DNA of 64,000 bases from Sphingopyxis sp. GTDB lineage: Bacteria > Pseudomonadota > Alphaproteobacteria > Sphingomonadales > Sphingomonadaceae. Below the pieces are notes generated by a model. It made no database searches, had not been told where the DNA came from, and worked only from the letters and a program-made list of their open reading frames with translations. A program made the translations under genes and the position numbers. This document shows positions 51,870 to 64,000 of this stretch, in pieces; position 1 is the first letter of the stretch; each line of letters starts with the position of its first letter. The stretch is taken from the NCBI RefSeq assembly GCF_025869345.1, contig NZ_JAOZVW010000152.1:1-64000 (forward strand). The letters are read 5' to 3'.

Positions 51870-52241
51870 ATGGCCGACACTGATATCGCCACCGACGAAA
51901 CCAACCGCCTGATCGCCTCGAACAAGGTCGAGGGCACCGCCGTCTACAATCGCGACCGCGAGAAGCTGGGCTCGATCTACAACTTCATGGTCGCCAAGCG
52001 CGAGGGCCGCGTCGAATATGCCGTCCTCCAATTCGGTGGTCTCTTCGGTCTCGGCACCGATTATTACCCGCTCCCGTGGGACGTGCTCACTTACGACACC
52101 GACGAGGGCGGCTATGTCGTCGATCTCGACAAGCAGATGCTCGAAAAGGCGCCGCGCTATGCCGCCGATAGCGAGCCAGCGTTCGACCGCGACTATGGCC
52201 GCAACGTCTACGGCTATTACGGGGTTGATTACACCTTCTAG
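51870..52241 (+). CDS. PRC-barrel domain protein
   Basis: A 123-residue protein with a PRC-barrel: SNKVEGTAVYNRDREKLGSI, then EYAVLQFGGLFGLGTDYYPL and LPWDVLTYDT. Such proteins are common in general-stress regulons of alphaproteobacteria and may act in envelope or RNA-related roles. The Tyr/Asp-rich end (GRNVYGYYGVDYTF) is typical. AAAGGAG precedes the ATG. Confidence 0.87.
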   Translation: MADTDIATDETNRLIASNKVEGTAVYNRDREKLGSIYNFMVAKREGRVEYAVLQFGGLFGLGTDYYPLPWDVLTYDTDEGGYVVDLDKQMLEKAPRYAADSEPAFDRDYGRNVYGYYGVDYTF

Positions 52242-52467
52242 CTCATCGCGCGTAACCCCGCGATGGACGGCGGCCCGCCGCGGTCGCCGCCCCACCGCGG
52301 GTTCGTCGTCTTGCGGGCTAGCCTTTTGCCCGCCTATGCCGTTGGCATCGGGGCGACGGGATGGCTTGGCTGCTGGCGACGCGCCGCGGAAATGCGACTT
52401 TCCGCCGTCGGCGTGCGGTTCGCCGGCTGCGCCTGCACAGCACCGTCATGTGTCCAGCCGTTTGGCA

Positions 52468-53094
52468 TCATCGGTTTTCTCGGAGATATAACGCCCGGCT
52501 CTGCCGAGCAATGCCGCCCGCGCCCGCGGCCAGGCTCCTGAACGTCACCGACCAGCGCGTTTCGTTCATCGCCGCGATGCAGTGTTCCCACTCGTGTCGG
52601 GCCTCGCCGGACAGGTGATAGATGGAGCGCGGCATCAGCAGCGCGCTCGTCCGCTCGAATTTGCCATTGGCGCGTCGGCGCAGTCGCAGCGTCGCGGGCG
52701 CGCCAAGCGAGATTCCGACCACATGCTCGAATACGGGTCTGTCCTTGTGCCAACCGATGCCGGCACCCGGATCGTAGCGGATGATAAGAGCCTGCACGAG
52801 ATCGGCTGATTCGAGGCCAGCAAAACGCGCGGCGCGATCTTTCACCGGCTCAAGCCAGCCCGGAATCGGATCGGTCACCGCGAAGCATCCGGTCTCGAAA
52901 TCATAGCTCCAGCCGAACGAGCGCGTCAGCCGCTTGCCGGTCCATTGTTGAAATTTGAACGGACTCAGATTCGCCTTATCGATGCGCGCGATCAGCTCCG
53001 CTTCCTCGTCGGGCGTCACGATCGCTTCCGCCGATGACAGGCCAGGGAGCGCCACCGCCCCGAAGAGATCGAGCATCGCGTTCACCGCTTCCAT
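52468..53094 (-). CDS. AlkB-type alpha-ketoglutarate dioxygenase
   Basis: A 208-residue AlkB-family dioxygenase that repairs alkylated bases. The Fe(II) ligands are His and Asp in GIGWHKDRPVF and His in ARHEWEHCI. The ketoglutarate-binding Arg is in MNETRWSVTFRSL. NLSPFKFQQWTGKR near 40-53 fits the nucleotide-recognition lid. It overlaps the thermonuclease stop by 13 bp. Confidence 0.9.
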   Translation of the reverse strand: MEAVNAMLDLFGAVALPGLSSAEAIVTPDEEAELIARIDKANLSPFKFQQWTGKRLTRSFGWSYDFETGCFAVTDPIPGWLEPVKDRAARFAGLESADLVQALIIRYDPGAGIGWHKDRPVFEHVVGISLGAPATLRLRRRANGKFERTSALLMPRSIYHLSGEARHEWEHCIAAMNETRWSVTFRSLAAGAGGIARQSRALYLRENR

Positions 53095-53501
53095 CCCCTT
53101 CCGCCTTCGGAAGCGCCCTGCCAGCGCAGCAATTGCCCGAGCGGTCGGCCGCGCAAGGTGCAGTAACCGATCACGCGGTCGTAGCTGCGCTTGCCCGCGC
53201 GGCAGTGGAGTGTCTGCCCAGATACGAAGCGCTCGAGACGGCGTTTCGCTTCCTTTCCGCCTTTCTCGTGAAGCTCCTTGGCATAGAAGTCACCGAGGCG
53301 GACCTCGACCCAGCGTTCGGGCCGCCCGGCGGGGCCGACGCAAAGACTGTCGCCGTCACCGACATAGCGCACGACACCGCTGAAGTCGGTGCCTTTCGCC
53401 GGCAGTGCTCCTTCGCACGGATCGGCGAGCGCCGGCGTCGCCCAAAGGCAGGCGACCACGGTTATGGACATTGTGCGGATAGAGGTTTTGATCGGAGACA
53501 T
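53082..53501 (-). CDS. Exported thermonuclease-family protein
   Basis: A 139-residue SNase-like (thermonuclease) protein with a signal peptide (MSITVVACLWATPALADP within its start). GDGDSLCV and EVRLGDFYAKELHEKGGKEA are the nuclease core, with catalytic Arg and Glu positions; KRSYDRVIGYCT follows. The starts at 53501 (ATG) and 53471 (ATG) are both possible; a TTG at 53531 is less likely. It may degrade nucleic acid outside the cytoplasm. Confidence 0.78.
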   Translation of the reverse strand: MSPIKTSIRTMSITVVACLWATPALADPCEGALPAKGTDFSGVVRYVGDGDSLCVGPAGRPERWVEVRLGDFYAKELHEKGGKEAKRRLERFVSGQTLHCRAGKRSYDRVIGYCTLRGRPLGQLLRWQGASEGGRGWKR

Positions 53502-53520
53502 GAGGAGATCGATTGAGCCG

Positions 53521-54048
53521 TCAGATGGCAAGCGCCTGCTGCACCGCGCCTCGCTTGCCGAACGGAATCTCTTCGACGACGAACGTGCGCGCCGGCGGCG
53601 TCACGAGCAGATTGCTTACCGGAACGGCCGCATCGAGCCATTGCATGACCTGCCGGCGATGGATGATCGCGCCGTGGCGCTCCTGATACTGCGCGACCTC
53701 GGGATTGGCCGACACCGTGATGACACGATAGCTCAGCGGCCATTCGCCCATCGCCGGCTCCCAGATCGCCGCGAGGTAGAAATGATTGCCGCCGTCCAGC
53801 GTGACGCGATAGCGCGTGTCGCCGACGCTGAGCTGGAATTCCGATGCCGGAATGAGGCAGCGATTGGCGGGAAAGTCCTGTCCTTCGGAACGCACGAAGC
53901 GATAGGAGATGCCGTCGCTGAACCGCGGGTTGGAACCCCATGCCGCCTCGACCATCTCGATTTCGCTGGCATCCTCCGGATTTCGCCGGATGATGGCGCG
54001 GCGGTCGCCGAGCGGCGCGTCGGAATCGAAGGGGATTGGCGTTTCCAT
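53521..54048 (-). CDS. SRAP-family protein lacking the catalytic Cys2
   Basis: A 175-residue SOS-response-associated peptidase (SRAP/YedK-like) family member. It keeps the active-site Glu region (CLIPASEFQL) and His (GAIIHRRQVMQWL), but its start is METPIPF. The Met-Cys start that gives normal SRAP enzymes their Cys2 is missing, so it cannot form the usual DNA-protein crosslink in the same way. It is divergent from a canonical SRAP gene, with a LexA box between them. Confidence 0.8.
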   Translation of the reverse strand: METPIPFDSDAPLGDRRAIIRRNPEDASEIEMVEAAWGSNPRFSDGISYRFVRSEGQDFPANRCLIPASEFQLSVGDTRYRVTLDGGNHFYLAAIWEPAMGEWPLSYRVITVSANPEVAQYQERHGAIIHRRQVMQWLDAAVPVSNLLVTPPARTFVVEEIPFGKRGAVQQALAI

Positions 54049-54053
54049 CGTCG

Positions 54054-54068
54054 GAACATAGTAGGAAC
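54054..54068. promoter_or_regulatory. LexA box
   Basis: GAAC-ATAGTAG-GAAC, a perfect reverse-complement match to the alphaproteobacterial LexA consensus GTTC-N7-GTTC, in the 54-bp divergent gap of the two SRAP genes. It lies 35 bp before the plus-strand GTG and next to the minus-strand start. Confidence 0.85.
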
Positions 54069-54102
54069 AATGGCGGTGAGTCGCAAGGAGGGGTGAGCGC
54101 GC

Positions 54103-54720
54103 GTGTGCAATGATTATCGCCTGGAGGTCGATATTGCTTCGATCGTCGAGGATTTCGACGATTTGAAGATCAAGATCAAAATGCCCGAGAGCACGCCGAA
54201 CGTGCCGGCGCGCGCTGACATCAACATCACCGACACGGCCCCGATCGTTCGCTCGATCGAGGGAGAAACCAGCGCCGGCGAATTGGTCAACCGGCGATGG
54301 AGCTGGCCGGGCGCGAATGGTCGACCGGTCTATAATTTCCGTTCTGAGGGCCGCGAGTTCACCTCGGGACGCTGCCTCATACTGGCGGACGGCTTGTACG
54401 AATTCACCGACCCGCTTCCGGGCCAGAAGCGCAAGACCAAATGGCTGTTTACGCTGAAGGATCACGACTGGTTCTGTATCGCCGGCATTTGGCGCGCGCA
54501 TCCCGAAGTCGGTGAAGCCTGGACGATGCTCACGACCGAGCCGGGCGAAGACATCGCGCCTTATCACAAGCGGCAGGTCATCCCATTGCCCCGCGATCAA
54601 TGGACGGCCTGGCTCGATCCGTCGGTGCCCGCGCATGACGTGTTGCGGGTGCTGCCTAAGGGCAGCCTGCCGGTGACGCGCGTGTTTCCTCCCGAGCCGG
54701 CGCAGGGGGCCTTGCTCTGA
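54103..54720 (+). CDS. SRAP family protein (YedK/HMCES-like)
   Basis: A 205-residue SRAP protein that shields abasic sites through a crosslink by its N-terminal Cys. The start is a GTG giving MCNDYR with Cys2 in place, after AAGGAGGGG. The catalytic Glu is in LADGLYEF near residue 99 and the His in APYHKRQVIPL near 158. The LexA box upstream places it in the SOS regulon. It is coupled to the DUF1810 gene (TGATG). Confidence 0.92.
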   Translation: MCNDYRLEVDIASIVEDFDDLKIKIKMPESTPNVPARADINITDTAPIVRSIEGETSAGELVNRRWSWPGANGRPVYNFRSEGREFTSGRCLILADGLYEFTDPLPGQKRKTKWLFTLKDHDWFCIAGIWRAHPEVGEAWTMLTTEPGEDIAPYHKRQVIPLPRDQWTAWLDPSVPAHDVLRVLPKGSLPVTRVFPPEPAQGALL

Positions 54721-55178
54721 TGGCGACCGACAATTTGCTCGATCGCTTCGTCGAGGCGCAGACGCTTGCCTATCAGACGGCGCTCGCTGAAATCCGCCGG
54801 GGCGCGAAGCGTTCGCACTGGATCTGGTTCGTCTTTCCGCAGATCGTCGGGCTCGGCCGCAGTTCGACCGCGCGGCATTTTGCGATCCGGTCGATCGACG
54901 AGGCGCGCGCCTATCTCGATCACCCGGTGCTCGGTCCGCGCTATCGGGAATGCGTCGCCGCTTTGCAGGATTTGACGATCAGCGATCCCGTCACGGTGTT
55001 TGGCGAGGTGGATGCGATGAAGCTCCGGTCCTCGCTCACCCTCTTCGAGTCGGCCCGCGCCGATTCGCTTATCGCGGCTGCTCTCGATCGCTGGTTCGGC
55101 GGGAAGCGCGACGAAATGACGCTACGGATTCTAGGAATCGATCAAACGGCACAGCCGGCGGATGGTCAATCGGCTTGA
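54720..55178 (+). CDS. DUF1810 family protein
   Basis: A 152-residue DUF1810 protein with DRFVEAQTLAYQTALAEIRR, the signature SHWIWFVFPQIVGLGRSS, LDHPVLGPRYREC and VDAMKLRSSLTLFE. Members resemble ADP-ribose-related enzymes in structure but the function is unknown. It is translated from an ATG that overlaps the SRAP stop, so it is probably SOS-induced too. Confidence 0.88.
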   Translation: MATDNLLDRFVEAQTLAYQTALAEIRRGAKRSHWIWFVFPQIVGLGRSSTARHFAIRSIDEARAYLDHPVLGPRYRECVAALQDLTISDPVTVFGEVDAMKLRSSLTLFESARADSLIAAALDRWFGGKRDEMTLRILGIDQTAQPADGQSA

Positions 55179-55196
55179 CGGCGCGAAGACTCAATG

Positions 55197-55211
55197 GAAC
55201 ATAATAGGAAC
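55197..55211 (+). promoter_or_regulatory. LexA box upstream of imuA
   Basis: GAAC-ATAATAG-GAAC, a perfect match to the LexA consensus, 24 bp before the imuA ATG. Its spacer differs by only one base from that of the SRAP box (ATAGTAG). Confidence 0.87.
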
Positions 55212-55234
55212 AAATGAGTCGATGTTGTTGACCG

Positions 55235-56011
55235 ATGCCCGCAGAATTCGCCCTTTCCGATCGGCCTCACGCCGAACAGCTTGCCGTGCTTCGCACGCAG
55301 ATCGCGGCCGCGCAGGCGGAACGCGGGCCGGCGCTTGCTTTCGGTATCGATGCCCTCGATAGCCGGCTTGCCGATCATGGGCTGGATGGCGCTGGCCTCC
55401 ACGAGTTAGCCGCCGCTTCATCGACCCTAAACGATGACGCGGCGGCTACACTCTTCGCCGCCGGGATCGCGGCGCGGTTCGCCAACAAGCCGGGGTTCAC
55501 GATATTGTGGGCGCTCACCCGGTTCGATCTCTACGCACCGGGCCTCGAACAGGTCGGGCTTGGTCCCGACCGGATATTCTACGCGCAGGGCCGCAAGGAC
55601 GCCGAGGTGCTGGCGATGGCCGAAGACGGCCTGCGGGACGGCTCGCTCGCCTGCGTCGTCGCCGAAGTCAAGGCCGCCGATCAGACCGCCACGCGCCGGC
55701 TTCAGCTCGCCGCATCGGACGGCAAGACGCCGATTCTGCTCTACCGTCGCCATCGCTCCCGCGATCGCTGCCCGCTCGAACAGCCGTCATCGGCGATGAC
55801 CCGCTGGCGGATCGGCTGCGCTCCATCGACGCGGCTCCCCTATGCCGGGGTCGGGCGCGAACGCTGGTCGATCGAACTCGTTCGCCAGCGCAGCGGCAAT
55901 CCTTTTTCCCTTGAAGTTGAAGCGTGTGATGACACGGGTCGCCTCGCTCTACCTGCCGCAGCTCTCCATAGAGCGGTTGCGCCGGTCCGAGCGCTCCACC
56001 AAGCCGCCTGA
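55235..56011 (+). CDS. imuA: ImuA (RecA-like mutasome protein)
   Basis: A 258-residue RecA-related protein of the mutasome. The N-terminus (AEFALSDRPHAEQLAVLRTQ) and core (FGIDALDSRLADHGLDGAGL, LWALTRFDLYAPGLEQVGLG) are characteristic. Together with ImuB and DnaE2 it supports error-prone synthesis across damage. Its 3' end overlaps imuB by 83 bp, which is long but in keeping with the conserved C-terminus ([14 protein letters not shown]). Confidence 0.92.
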   Translation: MPAEFALSDRPHAEQLAVLRTQIAAAQAERGPALAFGIDALDSRLADHGLDGAGLHELAAASSTLNDDAAATLFAAGIAARFANKPGFTILWALTRFDLYAPGLEQVGLGPDRIFYAQGRKDAEVLAMAEDGLRDGSLACVVAEVKAADQTATRRLQLAASDGKTPILLYRRHRSRDRCPLEQPSSAMTRWRIGCAPSTRLPYAGVGRERWSIELVRQRSGNPFSLEVEACDDTGRLALPAAALHRAVAPVRALHQAA

Positions 56012-57745
56012 AGGCGGCGCCTTTTCCGTTCCGTCGCTGCTTCCGGCTCCGATCGACGATAATCCCGGCGCCTGCTCTGTGCCTAAAGGCGGTGGCTGGC
56101 GTCCGGGCGCGCGCGGGGCGCGCGACGGCGCGCTGCCGGCCAAACCGACGCAGACGGAGATCGACGCCCTGCCGGCGCATCAGCGCCCGACATCGCGCGA
56201 ATTGAGCCGCCGCAGCGAATCCGCCGAGCATCCATTCCGCGCCATGCGACCCGACGAGGGCATGTCTGGCTCTGCCCCGGCGCGGCTTCACACCTTCCCG
56301 GTTTGGACACGTCCGACGATCCTGATCGAACGAACCGGCCAGAAGGAGATCGTGACCGCCGCCTGCCCGGTTGCGCTCGACCTTGGCCTGCGACCCGGCA
56401 TGGCCGCGGCCCATGCTCGCGCGCTCGTTCCCGATCTCGATGTGCGCGAGGCCGATCCCAAAGCCGACCGGGCGCTGCTCGACCGGCTCGCGCTTCACGC
56501 GGTCGGCTATTGGACCCCGATCGCGAGCGTCGCCGATTCCGATGGCCTCTGGCTCGACCTTTCCGGCACCACGCACCTGTTCGGCGGCGAGGAACGCTTC
56601 TGCCGTCGGCTGCTACGGTTTCTGCGCCGCGTCGGTTTCACCGCGACGATCGCGATCGCCGGTACGCCCGGCGCGGCCCACGCGCTCGCGCGCTATGGCG
56701 GTGCGGCCATCACCATCCTCCCGCCCGGGGCCGAGTCCGAAGCGATGGTCGACCTTCCCCTCGCTGCCTTGCGCCTCGCGCCCGAAGCGCTGACCGCCGC
56801 GTCGCGGTTCGGTCTGGAACGGGTTGGCGACCTCTACCCGATGCCGCGCGGCCCGCTGGCGAAGCGGCTCGGCCTTTCGACGGTAACGCGCCTCGACCAG
56901 GCTCGCGGCGCCGTGGCCGAGCCGATCGTGCCGGTTATTCCGTTCGAGGTGCCGCGCGTCGAGCGGCGACTGCTCGAACCGATCGGCACCGCCGAAGCCA
57001 TCACGCAGGTCATCGGCGATTTGATCGACGACATGGTGACGCTGCTTCAGGCGCGCGGGCTCGGCCTGCGCGCGGCCGTGCTGAGCTGCTTACGCGTCGA
57101 TGGTCAGGAACAGCGGATCGGGTTCGGCACGGCGCGAGCAACGCGCAACGCCACGCATCTGAAGCGGCTCGCGGCAATGCGCGTCGAGACGATCGAGCCG
57201 GACCTTGGCATCGAGGCGATGGCGCTCACGGCCCCGCGTGTTGAGGAGCTCCATGCCGCGATGATCGCTGCCGCCGATCTCGCCGGCGGGGATCGCGCGC
57301 CCGACATCGCGCCGCTCGTCGACCAGCTCGCGGGGCGCGTCGGCGAGGATGCTCTGTTCCGCATCGTACCGCGCGAAAGTGACGTGCCCGAACGCGCTGT
57401 GCGCCGCGCGCCAGCGCTCGCCACGCCGACCGGCTGGCCGCGCTGGAAGCGACCGGTCCGGTTGCTCAAGCGCCCCGAATTGCTCGCCAGCGTGGTCGCG
57501 CTGCTTCCCGATCACCCGCCGCGGCGCTTCGTGTGGCGCGGCAGACCCTATCGCGTCGTCGCAGGCGATGGTCCCGAACGCATCCACGGCGAATGGTGGC
57601 GCAGCCGCCGAGAAATGTGGGCCGTCCGCGATTATTTCCGCGTCGAAGCCGAGGGTGGCGAGCGCTTCTGGCTCTTCCGGCGCGGCGATGGCGTCGAAGC
57701 GCCGACGGGCGACCTCTCCTGGTATATGCACGGACTGTTCGGCTG

Positions 57746-57746
<1 letters not shown>
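55929..57746 (+). CDS. imuB: ImuB (Y-family-like, inactive polymerase)
   Basis: A 605-residue ImuB. Residues 1-20 ([17 protein letters not shown]) and 135-480 resemble a Y-family polymerase, with [20 protein letters not shown] and the little-finger region. The catalytic acidic residues of DinB/UmuC are not seen, as expected for ImuB, which is a beta-clamp and DnaE2 adaptor. A low-complexity insert at about 24-112 separates the first strand from the rest. The start is the ATG at 55929. Confidence 0.9.
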
Positions 57747-61015
<3,269 letters not shown>

Positions 61016-61179
61016 GCGGCATCCAGCGCAGAATGCTCGGCGAGCACTGACATCTACCCGTCGTGATACGCGGTCAGCATTGGCCGAACCTGGGCCATTG
61101 TTCCCTCCGGTCCAGTTTCAGTTCGCATTTGGCAGAGGCGAGATGGATCATGCCGAGGAGGCCATGATTTCCGTGAGAT

Positions 61180-61581
61180 TTATTGCGGAAACAGTTCGAC
61201 ATGCGTCTCGGCGGTGCGACCATAATAAACCACCCGGCGACCGATGAACGAGACGAGATAGCCGGCGCAGCCCGCGGCCTTCGCCTTCTCGCAGAAGATA
61301 GCATAGCTATAGTCGGGACCGTTGGCCTGTGCCCAGCGCACGAGCACTTCCACGCCGGCACTATCGAACGGCGCCGCCACCGGTACGATCGAATGCGGCA
61401 TGCCGAGTTCAATGTTGTCGCCATCCGGCAGATAATACAGTTGGACATTGCGGCGATAATCGACCGCATAGCCCTCGAAACCTGCACTGACGAGTTTGCC
61501 AATGATTTCGGGAAAACTCAGGCTCCCGTCATGCGCGGCATTGAGACACGCTTTGGCAACAGCAATCCGTTCCGCGTCCAT
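61180..61581 (-). CDS. DUF1398 family protein
   Basis: A 133-residue DUF1398 (YbcV-like) protein. The core is GSLSFPEIIGKLVSAGFEGY, then VDYRRNVQLYYLPDG, and near the C-terminus GYLVSFIGRRVVYYGR. Function unknown. It lies 42 bp from the MarR-type gene, read in the same direction, and both might form one transcript. Confidence 0.85.
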   Translation of the reverse strand: MDAERIAVAKACLNAAHDGSLSFPEIIGKLVSAGFEGYAVDYRRNVQLYYLPDGDNIELGMPHSIVPVAAPFDSAGVEVLVRWAQANGPDYSYAIFCEKAKAAGCAGYLVSFIGRRVVYYGRTAETHVELFPQ

Positions 61582-61623
61582 GCGCAGGTTCCTTTCTTCA
61601 ATGATGATGTCGAGAGAACAGGG

Positions 61624-62076
61624 TCAGTCGACAGGTATGCCTGACAGCCTATGTTTATCGATCAGCGCGTGCAGCAACCTGCGCAGCCCCTCATGCTCTT
61701 TACGACTCAGAACGGCAAAAAAGGCGGCGTCGTTCTCGTCGGCAAGCCGGGCAAGCACCGGCACCTTTTCGACGCCCGCGTCCGACAGGGAAAGTCTGTG
61801 TCCGCGTTTGTCATCAGGATTGCCGGTGCGTTCAATTAGCTCCTTCTCCAGTAATCGGTCGGCAAGCTTGCTGATCGCGCCTCTGGTCATGCCCATTTTG
61901 CTGGCCAGAGCAGAAGGCGCGACAGCCGAGTTGTCATAGAGTGAGCGCAGCATCACCCACTCAGCCACGGTCACGCCTTCATCCGCCACGGCACGGGCGA
62001 ATTCCTGCGAGACGGCATTTGACACCATCCGCAGCATATAGCCCGTATGGGCGGTGAGGTCAGAGACGATAGCCAC
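61624..62076 (-). CDS. MarR family regulator
   Basis: A 150-residue winged-helix regulator. The HTH is VAPSALASKMGMTRGAISK near 52-70, and the wing is ERTGNPDDKRGHRLSLSD. The N-terminal dimer helices and final helix are as expected. It probably represses a stress or efflux gene and possibly itself, and the target is not evident. The 5' neighbourhood is AT-rich, with a plausible promoter. Confidence 0.88.
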   Translation of the reverse strand: MAIVSDLTAHTGYMLRMVSNAVSQEFARAVADEGVTVAEWVMLRSLYDNSAVAPSALASKMGMTRGAISKLADRLLEKELIERTGNPDDKRGHRLSLSDAGVEKVPVLARLADENDAAFFAVLSRKEHEGLRRLLHALIDKHRLSGIPVD

Positions 62077-62116
62077 GGATACTCCGATTCGTTCACCAGC
62101 AACGTAATCAATATAG

Positions 62117-62386
<270 letters not shown>

Positions 62387-62438
62387 TGGGGCGAGGGTGA
62401 CCTCCAATTTGCGGCGCCAGTGACACAGCCTGGCAAAT

Positions 62439-63128
62439 TCAATCTGGATCGGCGGTCGCAACCCAGCCCCGGAAGGAAAATGCGGCGTAAAACAGCGCTA
62501 CGTCGACAAAGCCAGCCTCCAGCAACAAATCTACCTCCTCGGCTGGCGTGAGCAGCGGCAGGCGTTCAGCCATCATGCGGCCGGTAGCGGCAGCCTTCTC
62601 CCAGTCGATCCCGCTGTGGTCGCCAAACGCGACGGAGCGAGTCATCCAACGGGCGGGATCGGGACCGGGCGCCGAATGGCCAGCGATCACGAGGCGTCCC
62701 CCGGGCTTGAGGCGACGGCGGATCTCCCGAAGGGTATGCAAACGTGTATCCCGATCGATGTGGTGCAGGGTCAGGATACACGTCGCGCCGTCGAAAGGAC
62801 CGTCTGGCGCCTGATCGACTGTCCCTTCGATCAATGTCACGCGCTCGGCTGCCGAGGCCAACGTACCGGAAGCGAGGTCGAGCATCGCCGCGGAAGGATC
62901 GACACCGGTGAAGCGCCAACCGGGCTGCGCCTCCGCCAGCGCCAGCGTTTCCATACCGCCGCCAGCACCGACGACCAGAATCTGCGCTGGTCCCACGGCT
63001 TGCTCCGCCAGCAACAGCATTGTCATGCGATGGAGATCGGAAAGGCCGGGAACTTTGCGCGGCGTTTCCTGTGTGTAGGATGCGATGGCGGTGGCGTCCG
63101 CGAACGGCGAAGGTTTGTCAGGTGTCAT
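62439..63128 (-). CDS. Class I SAM-dependent methyltransferase
   Basis: A 229-residue methyltransferase. The SAM-binding motif I is ILVVGAGGGMETLAL near 55-69, the acidic loop is FTGVDPSAAMLDLAS, and TCILTLHHIDRD and LKPGGRLVIAGHS follow. Substrate unknown. It overlaps the flavoprotein stop by 4 bp, so the two genes are coupled. Confidence 0.9.
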   Translation of the reverse strand: MTPDKPSPFADATAIASYTQETPRKVPGLSDLHRMTMLLLAEQAVGPAQILVVGAGGGMETLALAEAQPGWRFTGVDPSAAMLDLASGTLASAAERVTLIEGTVDQAPDGPFDGATCILTLHHIDRDTRLHTLREIRRRLKPGGRLVIAGHSAPGPDPARWMTRSVAFGDHSGIDWEKAAATGRMMAERLPLLTPAEEVDLLLEAGFVDVALFYAAFSFRGWVATADPD

Positions 63129-64000
63129 GTAGGTGCTCCAAAAATCAGTAAACGGTGGATGGCGAGGGCGGCCATGACGCCGTCCGCGCAGGCGAAGGAG
63201 ACCGTATGGCCTGTGCGGGTGATGTCGCCTGCGGCATAAACGCCGCCGATGTCAGTCGCCTTCATCTCGTCCACGGTAAGGGTTGGGCCGAGCATTCCGT
63301 CCTCGATCGCGCAGCCCAGACGCTCGGCGAGGTCGCTGCTGAACCGATAAGGTGGTCCGATATAGAGCGCGTCGAGCGGCTGCTCGCGACCGCCGGCCAA
63401 CTGGATCGCAGACAGATGCACGCCTTCGCCGACCAGTCCCCGGACGAGTGCGGGTTCAATCGCCACGCCGCGGCGCTCGAGTTGGGCCGTGGTCTCGGGA
63501 TCGATCGTTCCCCCGTTCAGAAAGAAGGTCGTGGGTCCCCATTGGGGGATCAGCATCGCCTGGTGCACCGACATGGGCGACAAATTGAGCACCCCCAGGC
63601 GCCGGTCGCTGAATTCATAGCCATGGCAATAAGGACAGTGGATTACCGAACGTCCCCACCGCTCGGCGAGTCCCGGCAGATCGGGCAGTATATCGATGAT
63701 GCCGAAGGCCAGCAGAATCGCTGTCCCCCTCACTACATTGCTGTTTGCCAGGGCAACGGCAAACGCCTCGCGGTCGCGCGCGGCATCGACCGCCTGCGTC
63801 TCTACGAAGTGCACCGTCGGATAAGCGGCGACCTGCGCGCGCATGGTTGCGAGCATTGCCTGAGGATCGTTGCCGTCCTGCGCGAACTGGCCATGCGAGG
63901 CGTCGGCAAAGCGGTTACGTGGCATGCGCGTGTCGAGCACGCAAACCGACCGCCGCGCTCGGCCAAGGTACAGCGCGGCGGACAATCCGGCGAAGCTGCC
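63125..64000 (-). CDS. Thioredoxin-reductase-like flavoprotein (5' end beyond window)
   Basis: The C-terminal 291 residues of an FAD/NAD(P) oxidoreductase, cut by the window edge. The frame runs to the last base and starts GSFAGLSAALYLGRARRSV, inside the FAD-binding Rossmann fold. The redox motif CPYCHG is visible near 63637, and the FAD motif YAAGDITRTGHTV is near the end. It is probably a small thioredoxin-reductase-like enzyme, perhaps disulfide- or nitro-reducing. Confidence 0.87.
   Translation of the reverse strand, partial: GSFAGLSAALYLGRARRSVCVLDTRMPRNRFADASHGQFAQDGNDPQAMLATMRAQVAAYPTVHFVETQAVDAARDREAFAVALANSNVVRGTAILLAFGIIDILPDLPGLAERWGRSVIHCPYCHGYEFSDRRLGVLNLSPMSVHQAMLIPQWGPTTFFLNGGTIDPETTAQLERRGVAIEPALVRGLVGEGVHLSAIQLAGGREQPLDALYIGPPYRFSSDLAERLGCAIEDGMLGPTLTVDEMKATDIGGVYAAGDITRTGHTVSFACADGVMAALAIHRLLIFGAPT

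Noticed and set aside
61030-61055. Hairpin after dnaE2 as a terminator
   Set aside because: The arms are only five bases and no T-tract follows.

Overview
The window looks like chromosomal or megaplasmid DNA of a GC-rich alphaproteobacterium, most likely a sphingomonad (Sphingopyxis/Sphingobium/Sphingomonas type). Supporting signs are LexA sites of the GTTC-N7-GTTC class, an imuA-imuB-dnaE2 cassette, EcfG-like stress promoters, a Ku/LigD end-joining set, and a trb conjugation cluster followed by DUF2274 and AlpA genes. I saw no rRNA, tRNA or CRISPR array.

Layout. (1) 154-16402, all on the minus strand: a probable defence/DNA-damage island. Read 5' to 3' it encodes a sigma-70-like protein, a small XRE-like protein, an IrrE-peptidase/UvrD-helicase/AddB-type nuclease fusion, a three-unit ubiquitin-like protein, an E2-like protein, a JAB-E1 fusion, a DUF4011/SF1 helicase/REase/DUF3320 giant, and a YhaO/YhaN (SbcD/SbcC-like) pair. 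(2) 17136-31092: a DNA-repair and general-stress region with a UDG-like protein, DUF488, Ku, LigD, exonuclease III, KTSC, GNAT, hemerythrin, HU, a PfpI-like protein and many very small stress-type genes. It includes a frameshifted GFA pseudogene. (3) 31145-39252: an integrase remnant, a divergent SDR/AraC pair, and a large winged-helix/NTPase/TPR regulator divergent from a cluster encoding two alpha/beta hydrolases, a cupin and an isochorismatase-like protein. (4) 39422-51466: a P-type trb/traG conjugation module with a broken traG and no relaxase, integrase or replication gene in view. (5) 51870-61015: PRC-barrel, AlkB, thermonuclease, two divergent SRAP genes, DUF1810, and the SOS mutasome imuA-imuB-dnaE2. 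Two good LexA boxes tie the SRAP genes and the mutasome to the SOS response. (6) 61180-64000: DUF1398, a MarR regulator, an IS21 transposase scrap, a methyltransferase, and a thioredoxin-reductase-like flavoprotein cut by the window edge.

How the genes may work together. The most notable unit is 9056-16402. A ubiquitin-like conjugation set (tandem Ubl, E2-like, JAB fused to E1) lies directly behind a tightly coupled sigma-like/XRE-like/IrrE-helicase operon on the same strand. I infer one inducible defence or damage-response system in which the peptidase half of the fusion releases a repressor, the helicase acts on DNA, and the Ubl branch modifies target proteins. This is inference from gene content and order. 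The JAB and E1 signatures, the HExxH and helicase motifs, and the multi-Ubl repeats are read directly from the sequence.
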